A DNA stretch of 64,000 nucleotides from an uncultured Polaribacter sp. Its GTDB lineage: Bacteria; Bacteroidota; Bacteroidia; Flavobacteriales; Flavobacteriaceae. The translations under genes and the position numbers were made by a program. Below are positions 27,153-34,675 of this stretch, piece after piece (position 1 is the stretch's first letter; every line of letters begins with the position of its first letter). The notes below the pieces were generated by a model that was given only the letters and a program-made list of their open reading frames with translations, had not been told where the DNA came from and did not search any database. The DNA lies in contig NZ_CANNFH010000001.1 in assembly GCF_947503875.1 (NCBI RefSeq), forward strand, positions 1 to 64,000, written 5' to 3'.

Positions 27153-27839
27153 TTAATAATAGGTTTCTTCAAATCCGATAGAAAAATTATCAGGATCAAA
27201 GGGAATAGGTTTTATTTTAAATGTGACAATTCTTTTTAAATCGCCATTTCCAGAATCAAAATAAATGGTGGTTTCATTTCCATTTATATCTTTAGAAAAC
27301 CGTTTTAAACCTTGTTTTATTTCGGCTTCTAAATCAACATTTAACCCTAAATCTTTTAATCTATTCTGTATGATTTCTTTTTTTTGATTTTCTAAACTTC
27401 TGGAAGCATCTATAAAGACGGAACTAATCAAACTTAATGGATCGTCTTTTTCAAAATGTTTTATCCAAGAGTCTTCAATGTCTCTCTTATATTCATCTGT
27501 AAATTTGGGCATTTGAATTGATAATGGAGATTTTCTTGTAGTAGATAGTTTATTAATCATATTTTCATCTATAAATGTAACTTCATCAATAAAATTATTT
27601 CCAAAAACTTCATTAGTTCCATGAAAAGAAATACTACTTCCATTGTTGTATTTAGATTTACTCATACTCAAAGATAATAAATTATCAGTGAAATCATTTA
27701 CTACAAAATCTACAGATACATCAGTATCTAGACTTTTAACAATACTGATTGGATTATCTTTTTTAACATCCAATTCTTTGGGCCTTGCGCTCACTCCAAT
27801 AAAGGAGAACATCAACAATAATAAAATTACTTTTTTCAT
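27153..27839 (-). CDS. Secreted protein, probable prophage moron
   Basis: 228 residues with a signal peptide (MKKVILLLLMFSFIGVSARP) and no other recognised motif; the mature part is charged and mixed alpha/beta. It stands alone between its own promoter motif (27912-27924) and its own terminator (27102-27131), interrupting the structural genes between the two tube-like paralogues. That arrangement is characteristic of a moron, an accessory gene expressed apart from phage assembly. It could modify the host envelope (superinfection exclusion or lysogenic conversion), which is inference. Confidence 0.7.
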   Translation of the reverse strand: MKKVILLLLMFSFIGVSARPKELDVKKDNPISIVKSLDTDVSVDFVVNDFTDNLLSLSMSKSKYNNGSSISFHGTNEVFGNNFIDEVTFIDENMINKLSTTRKSPLSIQMPKFTDEYKRDIEDSWIKHFEKDDPLSLISSVFIDASRSLENQKKEIIQNRLKDLGLNVDLEAEIKQGLKRFSKDINGNETTIYFDSGNGDLKRIVTFKIKPIPFDPDNFSIGFEETYY

Positions 27840-27895
27840 TTTTAAAATGGTTTTAGATTAATATTTATAGAATTATTTCTATTGAGTTTCAAAGA

Positions 27896-27924
27896 TGGCA
27901 ATTGTCAAACCTTTAAAATAGGAC
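27896..27924 (-). promoter_or_regulatory. Late-promoter-like motif with TGGCAATTGTC before the moron
   Basis: GTCCTATTTTAAAG at 27911-27924 on the minus strand with GACAATTGCCA at 27896-27906. The gap to the ATG at 27839 is 72 nt, longer than at the other sites. Confidence 0.6.
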
Positions 27925-27957
27925 AAAAAAAACCACTCTGTTTAAAAGAGTGGTTTT
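27925..27957 (-). terminator. Terminator of the capsid/tube unit
   Basis: AAAACCACTCT/AGAGTGGTTTT stem after the gene ending at 27992. The minus-strand T tract abuts the next late motif. Confidence 0.8.
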
Positions 27958-27991
27958 CCTAATTAAAACAAACTAATCAACTAATGAAAAA

Positions 27992-28561
27992 TTATGCTGG
28001 CTGTAGTGTTATACCACCTCCAGTTACACTATAAATTGGTGCATCATATTTTTGTTTATCCATAAAAACTAATGTAGTTGTATTTTCGCCATCTACAGTA
28101 GCTTCTATTTTACTGCTAGATTCAGAAATTTTACCAGCAAATTTAGCAGATCCAATCTGTCTTAAATTACCACTGCCAAATTCTGGAGCTAACACCACAA
28201 TATCTTGACCTTTAAACTGTCTTTTAAATCCTAATAATTCTGGTTTAGAACCTAAAAGTTGTACAGTTAATTTATTCTCTTGCATTGGCGATTTATTAGG
28301 ATCACCAATTTGAGTTGTTTCTAATCCAACACTTTCTTGTATAGCTCTCATTTTCGTAAAGCCATAACCAGTATTAAATGTGTGTGCAGTTGTAATGGTA
28401 ACCAACTCTTCTAAAGTTGTTGCAGCACCTGTGCCACATAAATCTTTAGGCTCTGTAAGAGCTGCAAAAGTTGATAAAAGTGCTACATACACTTCTGTGT
28501 GAGAAAAACCACCTGATACTTCATAACCTGGTTCTCCAATATTTTCTACTTTAATACTCAT
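27992..28561 (-). CDS. Tail-tube-like structural protein, paralogue B
   Basis: 189 residues, paralogue of the product at 25688 over nearly its whole length (QENKLTVQLLGSK, GFKR, VLAPEFGSG, SSSKIEATVDGE, TTLVFMDKQKYDAP). It starts MSIKVENIGEPGYEVSGGFSHTEVYV and ends in a short GGGITLQPA. The position two genes after the major capsid protein suggests a major virion protein such as the tail tube or a capsid-decoration protein. Duplicate copies imply two related virion parts. Confidence 0.6.
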   Translation of the reverse strand: MSIKVENIGEPGYEVSGGFSHTEVYVALLSTFAALTEPKDLCGTGAATTLEELVTITTAHTFNTGYGFTKMRAIQESVGLETTQIGDPNKSPMQENKLTVQLLGSKPELLGFKRQFKGQDIVVLAPEFGSGNLRQIGSAKFAGKISESSSKIEATVDGENTTTLVFMDKQKYDAPIYSVTGGGITLQPA

Positions 28562-28564
28562 GGT

Positions 28565-28948
28565 TTAGTGTTTTTTTAAGTGAATAAATTTTGCTTTGAT
28601 TAAAGATTCCATTAAATCTTTATCTGCAACCGCTTCTTCAGATGTATGCTTATTTCCTTTAAATCGGAAATTTGAAACAGTAAACTCATAAGTTCCTTCT
28701 TCGTTCTTATAAGTTTCTCCTTTTTTTACTTCTGGAGTTGCTGTTGCTTCTGCTAACTTTTCTTTTAAATCCGAAATTTCTTGATTAGCAGTTGCTAATT
28801 TTTCAGTTTCAGCATCACGTTCTTGAATTGCTGCTTCAGTAAGTTCTTTTTGTGCTACTAACTGATCTTTTAAAGATTCTAAAGTAACAACATCAGAAGT
28901 CTGTGTAGACTTCTGATTATTTTCTGTATTTTTTTCTTGTTTTGCCAT
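28565..28948 (-). CDS. Small coiled-coil protein next to the major capsid protein
   Basis: 127 residues: a Gln/Thr-rich start, a coiled coil (about 25-75, QLVAQKELTEAAIQERDAET) and a C-terminal globular part (GETYKNEEGTYEFTVSNFRFKGN). Located between the major capsid gene and paralogue B. A head fibre, head-completion or assembly factor is possible. The coil followed by a small beta domain is like capsid-bound fibre proteins, but no family is certain. Confidence 0.55.
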   Translation of the reverse strand: MAKQEKNTENNQKSTQTSDVVTLESLKDQLVAQKELTEAAIQERDAETEKLATANQEISDLKEKLAEATATPEVKKGETYKNEEGTYEFTVSNFRFKGNKHTSEEAVADKDLMESLIKAKFIHLKKH

Positions 28949-28965
28949 TGTTTACGTTTTAAAGA

Positions 28966-29913
28966 TTAAACCCATTTAGCTACATAAACTAATTCATTAT
29001 GTCCAAAACCTAAACCTTCCCACCAGTCAGCCATTAAGAAAACTTCTCTTTGACTTTCTTCAATTCTAGGTTTTTTCATTCCATTAACTCTTCTAATATA
29101 TAAGAAGTTGTCTACTGGAGTAGCCCAAATGTAGTTTTCATTTGCCATAGATGGTAAACCAACTAATTCTACATTTGTAAAATCTACAGTAGGTTTGTTT
29201 GGATCGTAATTTACATCCACACCATGCGTATTACGTTTGTCTCTATGATACCAACGCAACACTTTTTCGTTCATATAAACACGTTTTTTAACACCATCTA
29301 AAAGAGAATCTATATTATCTACAAATTCTTCTACAATATCAAAAGCGTTGGCTGGTGTAATAGCTGCACTTAAAGCTACATTTTGCATAGAGCTATCAGC
29401 AATACCAGCATCTAATAATGTTTTCACACCATCAATTGCTTGTACTGTAGAACCTGCTGTTCCAGAAGTTGGTGCAACATAAGCTCCTTTAAAGTAACCT
29501 TTAAGTTCTAAATCTTGCTTTAATTGAGGTAATACCTCGTTTTCTAACATAAAACGAACAATAGGCCATTTAGCACGTTCTTGTTCATTTACATTTTCTA
29601 AAAATCCTAACCAAGAAGCTTTAACATCATCTGGATATAAAGCCAAATCTATTTTAAGGTTTCTTAAAACAATTTTATTTGGTTTAAACTCAACATCTCC
29701 TTTTGGAGTAAATTTCTTTTGAAACTGTTGTACAATTTCTCCTAAAACCACATTTGAAAAACGATAAGTATCGCCATCGTAAATTAATGGTTTTGCGTAA
29801 CTAGTAGTTACAGATTTTTGACGTAATGCTGAAAGCAAACGCTTTTCATTTTGTCCTTCTGGGATGTAGTGACCACCAAATTGAGTAACTAAATCAGTTT
29901 TTACTATTGACAT
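28966..29913 (-). CDS. Major capsid protein
   Basis: 315 residues with the plan of HK97-fold coat proteins from Bacteroidota phages: SIVKTDLVTQFGGHYIPEGQ at the start, a central segment with helices and IDSLLDGVKKRVYMNEKVLRWYHRDK, and C-terminal strands with VELVGLPSM and WATPVDNFLYI. It is directly downstream of the prohead protease-scaffold gene, as expected. It forms the icosahedral shell. Confidence 0.78.
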   Translation of the reverse strand: MSIVKTDLVTQFGGHYIPEGQNEKRLLSALRQKSVTTSYAKPLIYDGDTYRFSNVVLGEIVQQFQKKFTPKGDVEFKPNKIVLRNLKIDLALYPDDVKASWLGFLENVNEQERAKWPIVRFMLENEVLPQLKQDLELKGYFKGAYVAPTSGTAGSTVQAIDGVKTLLDAGIADSSMQNVALSAAITPANAFDIVEEFVDNIDSLLDGVKKRVYMNEKVLRWYHRDKRNTHGVDVNYDPNKPTVDFTNVELVGLPSMANENYIWATPVDNFLYIRRVNGMKKPRIEESQREVFLMADWWEGLGFGHNELVYVAKWV

Positions 29914-29931
29914 TTTTTTAATTTTAAAAGA

Positions 29932-31254
29932 TTAATTATTCATTGCAGCACTAACATCAATACCACCAATTACATTGGCGTTATCTTCTGCTATACCGTT
30001 ATTTTTCAAGTTATTTGTTACTCCTGCTCCATCTGCTGCACCATATTCTGCTACTAAATTGCTTAAAGCAGTAATACCTTCTTCATTACTCATTGTAGCA
30101 GCTCCTTCTACTTCAGCAGTTGCTAATGCATTTTGAATAGCAGTAGTTACAGTTGTATTTGTAGCTTCTAATTCAGTTATTCTTTCAGAAGAAGTAGTAG
30201 CTTCTGTTTCCGCAGTTGCAATAGTAGTATCATTTTCTGATAATCTATTTTCAAGTGCAGTTGCTTGTTCATCTGTTAAGATGATACCATTTTCGGTTTC
30301 GCCTTCTGAAAAAGAAGCACCTATAACAGCTTCAATCAAAGGCACATTTAATTTGCTCATTGGATTTTTTTTAGAATTATTTAATTGAGTATTATTTTTG
30401 TTTGATTTCGCTAAAGAAAAAACCTTATCAATTGCAGTTTGTAAAGTTCCTATTTCATCAATTAAACCGTTGTTTAATGAAACTTCAGCGTTGTAAGTTC
30501 CTCCAGATAAAACTTCACTATTTAAATTAGGTCTAGCAGAATTCATATCAGCATGAAATGTTTCTGTTATAGGATCTAACTCGTTTTTAATGTAACCTTC
30601 TGGCTTACCTTTTAGTAAATCTTCAAAATCTTTGTTTTTGTCTGTAGATTTTGTTGCATATTCTGTAATTACTTTAGCTCCTTTTTTCTCATAGTAGCCA
30701 GTCATATCTACAAAATGTATCATTGTACCAATACTACCAATAGCATCAGCACGTTTGTTGGCAACAATATGTTTTGCAGCACTACCAATATAATAAGCAG
30801 CACTACACATCATTCCATCTGTATATGATACAACTGGTTTAGAATAGTTTTTAATGAAATCGTGAAATTCTGGTGTACCAGAAACTTGACCACCACCACT
30901 ATCTATATCTAAAACAATTCCTTTACAATTAGGATCAGATTCATAGCGAGACATTATCTGTTGTTTAGATTTTGTTCCTCTTGGACCACATTCTTGATTG
31001 TATTTGTAAATAGGGTTTTTTAAAGAAACTACTAGAACGTAATTGTCTTTATTGGTTTCATTATCAAAACTTGATGCAGAAACTAAAGATTTATTGACAC
31101 TAAAAATAAATGCTTCTGGAGTTGGTTTGTCTGGTGCTGAAAAAGTAAGTTTTCCATTTAAAATGGAATACAAAGAAGGCAGTAAAGACTGACTGTAAGC
31201 TTTATCAATAAACCAACGCCCGGTAATTAAAGAATGTAAATTGTTTAAATTCAT
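29932..31254 (-). CDS. S49 (SppA/ClpP-fold) prohead protease fused to scaffold-like C-terminus
   Basis: 440 residues. Residues 60-285 are an S49 peptidase: GIVLDIDSGGGQVSG, nucleophile Ser in MCSAAYYIGSAA (about 151) and general-base Lys in ATKSTDKNKDF (about 201). After an Asn-rich linker, residues 299-440 are a Glu/Thr/Ala-rich coiled-coil region typical of scaffolds. An internal ATG at 30360 (MSKLNVPLIEAV) after an A-rich stretch could make free scaffold, like the C/Nu3 arrangement of lambda. It cleaves and directs procapsid assembly; the next gene is the major capsid protein. Confidence 0.82.
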   Translation of the reverse strand: MNLNNLHSLITGRWFIDKAYSQSLLPSLYSILNGKLTFSAPDKPTPEAFIFSVNKSLVSASSFDNETNKDNYVLVVSLKNPIYKYNQECGPRGTKSKQQIMSRYESDPNCKGIVLDIDSGGGQVSGTPEFHDFIKNYSKPVVSYTDGMMCSAAYYIGSAAKHIVANKRADAIGSIGTMIHFVDMTGYYEKKGAKVITEYATKSTDKNKDFEDLLKGKPEGYIKNELDPITETFHADMNSARPNLNSEVLSGGTYNAEVSLNNGLIDEIGTLQTAIDKVFSLAKSNKNNTQLNNSKKNPMSKLNVPLIEAVIGASFSEGETENGIILTDEQATALENRLSENDTTIATAETEATTSSERITELEATNTTVTTAIQNALATAEVEGAATMSNEEGITALSNLVAEYGAADGAGVTNNLKNNGIAEDNANVIGGIDVSAAMNN

Positions 31255-31300
31255 CTGTAATATGCTTTTTGCACATTACAAACATACCTTCATCCATAAA

Positions 31301-31313
31301 TTTAAAATAGGAC
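31301..31313 (-). promoter_or_regulatory. Late-promoter-like motif before the capsid unit
   Basis: GTCCTATTTTAAA on the minus strand, 46 nt before the ATG at 31254. Confidence 0.6.
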
Positions 31314-31330
31314 AGAAAATTAGAAAACGC

Positions 31331-31804
31331 TTAATCGTTTATAAATACTGGCTTTTGCGGTATTTTCCCAAAAACTTTAATCATTATTTTACTCCCGTCT
31401 TCTAGTTTTTTTCCATTAATAAACTGGTAAGAAAATTTTAAAGGAAATTTTTTAGAGCCATATATTTTTTGTTGGCCATAATGTTTGATACCAATTAAAA
31501 CTACTTTTTTATACAAGTAATTATTAAAGTAAGCATCTAATTCAGATGATTGTACAGGTATTTCAAATTCGCCATTAATAGTGTAAAGAGTTCCAGATTT
31601 TGTTTTCGTAGATTTTTCAGTAATTTTTATGTTTTCTGCTACAGGTAAAATATCTAAATAAGTAGTGGAAGGAGTGATAACAATATCTTTTGCATTGTTA
31701 TTGGTTAAAATAGATGGACAAGAAGTTAGTTCATCAATAGCTACAATTTGAGCATTAAAAAAACCTCCTGTTTGCTCTAAATTCTCTGTTTTTATGGTAT
31801 TCAT
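31331..31804 (-). CDS. Hypothetical late protein, distant tube-like relative
   Basis: 157 residues, beta-rich. Its C-terminal half (QKIYGSKKFPLKF, then a G-x-x-LEDG turn, VFGKIPQKP) follows the same spacing of features as the paralogues at 25688 and 27992 (GS-K, DGE, VF, Q-P). It may be a divergent third member. It forms a unit of its own with a degenerate late motif just upstream (31813-31822). Confidence 0.45.
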   Translation of the reverse strand: MNTIKTENLEQTGGFFNAQIVAIDELTSCPSILTNNNAKDIVITPSTTYLDILPVAENIKITEKSTKTKSGTLYTINGEFEIPVQSSELDAYFNNYLYKKVVLIGIKHYGQQKIYGSKKFPLKFSYQFINGKKLEDGSKIMIKVFGKIPQKPVFIND

Positions 31805-31812
31805 TTTATATC

Positions 31813-31850
31813 ATTTTAGGACAAAAAAAAGATTTCTAAAAACTGTCCTA
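31813..31850 (-). promoter_or_regulatory. Degenerate late motif with inverted GTCCTA/TAGGAC
   Basis: TTTTAGGAC at 31814-31822 and, inverted, GTCCTA at 31845-31850 surround an A tract. The minus-strand GTCCTAAAAT lies only about 10 nt before the ATG at 31804, so either transcription is near-leaderless or the site is a relic. Confidence 0.35.
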
Positions 31851-31907
31851 CTAAATAAATGCAGTATTTATAAGTGTTTTAGGCAGGTTCTTAAATTTCA
31901 AAATACA

Positions 31908-32375
31908 CTATTTGTCCGATTTTAAACGTCTATCAATGGTTCTATACACGCTATCTAATTTCAATTCTTCTTCAGTAATATCATAAAAATCTAAAAATTG
32001 AGCGATTGCTTTTAAACGGTTTTGTTTATTGATTGAGTCGTGTTTTTCATTATGAAACTTTAAATCATTTTCAATCGATAGTTTTATATAGGTCTCAAGA
32101 TCATTGTAAAAAATGGTGTAAATTTTTTCGGCTAACTTTTTTAATTTCAAAAAAGAAATATCAAAACCAACTTCTTTAACTATAGTTGCAGGAACAGAAA
32201 CTTTATAACAAGATTTTCTATCTACATCAATACTTTGTTTTCTGTATTGTTTATCTAGAATATCAATAATAATTCCGCCAAGTAAAGAGTTTTTTTTAAC
32301 GTGATGGACTTCGCCATATTTTTTGGTTAGGTATTTCTTTAAATAAGGCTTAATTGGTATTTCTAGAGTAATCAT
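31908..32375 (-). CDS. Hypothetical phage protein
   Basis: 155 residues, lysine-rich and helical in the second half (KLKKLAEKIYTIFYNDLETYIKLSIENDLKFHNEKHDSINKQNRLKAIAQFLDFYDITEEEL). No family is recognised. The C-terminal stretch resembles small regulators with a helical dimerisation arm. It is the second gene of the late transcript. Confidence 0.5.
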   Translation of the reverse strand: MITLEIPIKPYLKKYLTKKYGEVHHVKKNSLLGGIIIDILDKQYRKQSIDVDRKSCYKVSVPATIVKEVGFDISFLKLKKLAEKIYTIFYNDLETYIKLSIENDLKFHNEKHDSINKQNRLKAIAQFLDFYDITEEELKLDSVYRTIDRRLKSDK

Positions 32376-32414
32376 TTTTTACAGTAATTTAAAGGATTAA
32401 TATACTATATTTCT

Positions 32415-32660
32415 TTAAATTTTCTCCAGTTTTATTTCATAATTTTTGCCTGATAATAGCTTGCTGTATTTGCTTTTAATCCCTTTTATTGAATCTACTA
32501 CTTCAAAGTAAATTACACCTTCGTTTGCCAATTTTTCAACAGCTTCTTTAGATGCTTTTTCTGTTCCATCAGTTTTTACTGCTACTAATTGGTTTTCTGG
32601 TTTTCCTTTTACAGTTTTAGTTACTCTTTTAAAAACAGTAATATTTTTTTTAGATGCCAT
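32415..32660 (-). CDS. Small basic late protein, first gene of the late region
   Basis: 81 residues, basic, with TVKGKPENQLVAVKTDGTEKASKEAVEKLANEGVIYFEV. No family is recognised. It is the first gene downstream of the 587-bp repeat region; the late motif (32704-32717) is about 45 nt upstream. Confidence 0.5.
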   Translation of the reverse strand: MASKKNITVFKRVTKTVKGKPENQLVAVKTDGTEKASKEAVEKLANEGVIYFEVVDSIKGIKSKYSKLLSGKNYEIKLEKI

Positions 32661-32703
32661 ATTTTAAATTTTTACGTTGATACAAACATAATTGCATTCC
32701 AAA

Positions 32704-32717
32704 TATTAAAATAGGAC
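32704..32717 (-). promoter_or_regulatory. Late-promoter-like motif at the start of the late region
   Basis: AGTCCTATTTTAATA on the minus strand about 45 nt before the ATG at 32660. A partial inverted copy (TCCTATTT) at 32728-32735 makes the site palindromic. Confidence 0.5.
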
Positions 32718-33187
32718 TGATTTCCAATCCTATTTAATTTTGTTGGATTCCCGTTCAACTTTTCCAACAAATCAACTAAATAGCTAAAAATCAAATACTT
32801 ATTATTTTAAGGGCTGTTGGACTATGTTGAACGCACTTTAAAAATGTTGGAACGTTAAAAACACCGTTCAACATTTTCCAACAAAATAAAAACGTTTTTA
32901 ATCAATAAAATAAAGGATAACTCTTTGTTAATTAAATAGTTATTATAAATAAAATCTATAGTGTTGGAAAAGTTGAACAGTTGAACGCTAAATATCCGCA
33001 CTTTTCTCCCTAAATGTTTTTTATTATTGGGTTGGGGGTTTTGTTTCTTTTGTATTAATGAATTTGGAGTGTGTGAAATAAGATAAATAATAAGGGTGTT
33101 TAGGTTGCAAGTGTCAACGGTTCAACATTAGCGTAACTCTTTGTGTGTGAAAAGAATGTGAGTTGAACTAGTTGAACTAAGAGAAAT

Positions 33188-33216
33188 GTAAAAAACCGCA
33201 GAAAAAGCGGTTTTTA
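33188..33216 (-). terminator. Terminator after the second tyrosine recombinase
   Basis: AAAAACCGC/GCGGTTTTT stem with a 7-nt loop and minus-strand T run, 32 bp beyond the recombinase stop. Confidence 0.8.
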
Positions 33217-33247
33217 AAGGTGTATGTAATTTGGGTGGTGGGTTTTG

Positions 33248-34060
33248 TTAAATAGGCATTTCTACAGTTTGTAAATGATTATTTGAAACGTGTGTATAGA
33301 TTTCAGTTGTTTTAGAAGATTTATGCCCAGCAATAGATTGTATGGTTCTTAAATCTGTACCAGTTTCTAATAAATGCGTAAAACAACTATGGCGTAGCTG
33401 ATGCATGTGTGCATCTTCAGCAATGTATTTTTTTATCATTTTATTACAAGAAGTTGCTGAATATTGCAAATGAAACTGACCGTTAAATAAGTAAAATTTT
33501 GGTTTGAATTCCGTATAATAATCTCTCAAAATTTTTAATAGATTTTCTGATAACGGAACTACCCTGTCTTTTTTGCCTTTTGCTAATTCAACATGAATTA
33601 AGTTTCCATCGGAATCTATATTTACAATTTTTAAGTTTATAATTTCAGAAACTCTTAGTCCAAAGCTATATGCTAAACTTAAAACAGCTTTGTGTTTTAA
33701 GTTTTTTATCGATAATATTTTTTCTCGTAAAATAGTCTTATCAATTATTTGAGGAAGTTTTCGCTCTTTTCTAGGTCTAGAGAAATTAATTTTGGCGTAT
33801 TTTTTATTTAAAACCTTTTCAAACAAAAACTTAATAGCAGATATAACTTGATTCTGTTGTGATGTAGAACTAAACTTATAATGATTTAAATAAAAAGTAA
33901 AATCATTACTGGTTAAATGTTGGTAGTTCTTTTTTGTAAACTCCAAAAATTCCGCTACATAATGATGATAGCACTTAACCGTGTTTTTTGAGTATCTAAA
34001 ATATTTTAGCTTTTCAGAATACATCTTTAAAATTTTATCTTGTTTATTTCTCATAATCAA
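33248..34060 (-). CDS. Second tyrosine recombinase (XerC/D- or integron-integrase-like)
   Basis: 270 residues: core-binding domain (about 5-90) and catalytic domain with canonical residues, Arg in SFGLRVSE, Lys in AKGKKDR, HQLRHS (HxxR), GHKSSK and Tyr in YTHVS. It is compact, lacks an arm-binding domain and is unlike the integrase at 5256. It is more like Xer or integron-type recombinases and has a complete active site. It sits inside the prophage, downstream of small genes separated by palindromic spacers (34061-35068). A role in cassette shuffling, dimer resolution or phase variation is inference. Confidence 0.85.
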   Translation of the reverse strand: MIMRNKQDKILKMYSEKLKYFRYSKNTVKCYHHYVAEFLEFTKKNYQHLTSNDFTFYLNHYKFSSTSQQNQVISAIKFLFEKVLNKKYAKINFSRPRKERKLPQIIDKTILREKILSIKNLKHKAVLSLAYSFGLRVSEIINLKIVNIDSDGNLIHVELAKGKKDRVVPLSENLLKILRDYYTEFKPKFYLFNGQFHLQYSATSCNKMIKKYIAEDAHMHQLRHSCFTHLLETGTDLRTIQSIAGHKSSKTTEIYTHVSNNHLQTVEMPI

Positions 34061-34254
34061 TTAGTTAATTAAAGGTTTTTATATATAGGTGTTGTGGTGC
34101 ATTTTTATAAGAAACATAGTTCTATAACTCTAAAATTCAGTTATAAAAACGTCCGCTTCGCCACCACAACACCGCATATATGCCATTGCTTTAGGTCGTT
34201 TCTTGTTAATTAAGGTTATTGCTTAATCGAAGAAAAACAAAAAGCCAACGCTCT
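34061..34254. repeat. Long imperfect palindrome between cassette ORF and recombinase
   Basis: GGTGTTGTGGTG (34088-34099) pairs with CACCACAACACC (34162-34173). Inside them TTTTTATAA (34102-34110) pairs with TTATAAAAA (34141-34149) and TATAACT pairs with AGTTATA. One arm has about 11 extra unpaired bases, GTCCGCTTCGC type. This asymmetrical folded-strand shape recalls integron attC sites, but the canonical GTTRRRY/RYYYAAC boxes are not clear. Confidence 0.5.
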
Positions 34255-34551
34255 TTAATTAGTAACCCATTTCGCCATTTCTGCGTGGCCTAATGCTTTC
34301 CATACTTTTTTAGTGTTAGGTAGCATTAATCGGTCTTTAAAATCACCGTAAGACATTTTTTCGAGAAGTGGCTCAACCATATATTTTGGTCGTGCAATAT
34401 TTAATTCATCTATATGATAACCTTCTTCTGGGTTTTCATAGATTCCAGCTCTATCTATGTCGCAACAATATCCAGCGTTATTTGCACGCCATAAAGTTAC
34501 TACTGGTTCAGATTTGCCTGTGTGTTTAAGGCTAATTACATAATTACTCAT
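34255..34551 (-). CDS. Small cassette-like ORF 1
   Basis: 98 residues, soluble, with CC and several aromatic residues (WRANNAGYCCDIDRAGIYENPEEGYHIDELN). No family is recognised. It is monocistronic-looking, flanked on both sides by palindromic spacers sharing GCGTTGGC and GCATATA..CGGT motifs, next to the second recombinase. Confidence 0.55.
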   Translation of the reverse strand: MSNYVISLKHTGKSEPVVTLWRANNAGYCCDIDRAGIYENPEEGYHIDELNIARPKYMVEPLLEKMSYGDFKDRLMLPNTKKVWKALGHAEMAKWVTN

Positions 34552-34675
34552 AGTTTTAATTTTAGTTATTAATATTTGTCTTCCTATCGTCAGCCATTCG
34601 CCAACGCTTTTTTTGTTTTTTGGTTTATTTAATAATTTGGGTGCTTAATTCAGCAACAGCACATATGCAAGACCG
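34552..34675. repeat. Palindromic spacer between cassette-like ORFs
   Basis: On the minus strand the end of the 84-residue ORF runs into GCATATAACGGTCTTGCATATG, close to GCATATATGCGGTGTTG at 34167-34183. It then has a GTGCT/AGCAC hairpin and GCGTTGGC (34598-34605), also present at 34242-34249. These shared pieces suggest one family of spacer sites. Confidence 0.4.

Larger units (their letters stand above)
32661..33247. repeat. Iteron-rich non-coding region (GTTGAAC repeats), candidate origin or recombination/regulatory site
   Basis: 587 bp without a supportable gene. The heptamer GTTGAAC or its complement occurs eight times: 32753, 32826, 32866, 32972, 32980, 33120, 33162 and 33171 (starts). 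Several are paired with TTCCAACA/TGTTGGAA so that a 20-bp composite occurs at 32753, 32866 and, inverted, 32963. Two tandem pairs are spaced 8 and 9 bp (32972/32980 and 33162/33171). The late motif at 32704 and a terminator at 33188 bound it. Confidence 0.6.

Noticed and set aside
32753..33177. A CRISPR array
   Set aside because: The repeated unit is a 7-bp or 20-bp motif in both orientations with irregular spacing, and no cas gene is present.
33248..34060. This recombinase as the integrase of the whole prophage
   Set aside because: It lies far from both attachment sites, while the gene at 5256 is adjacent to attL and flanked by arm-like repeats.
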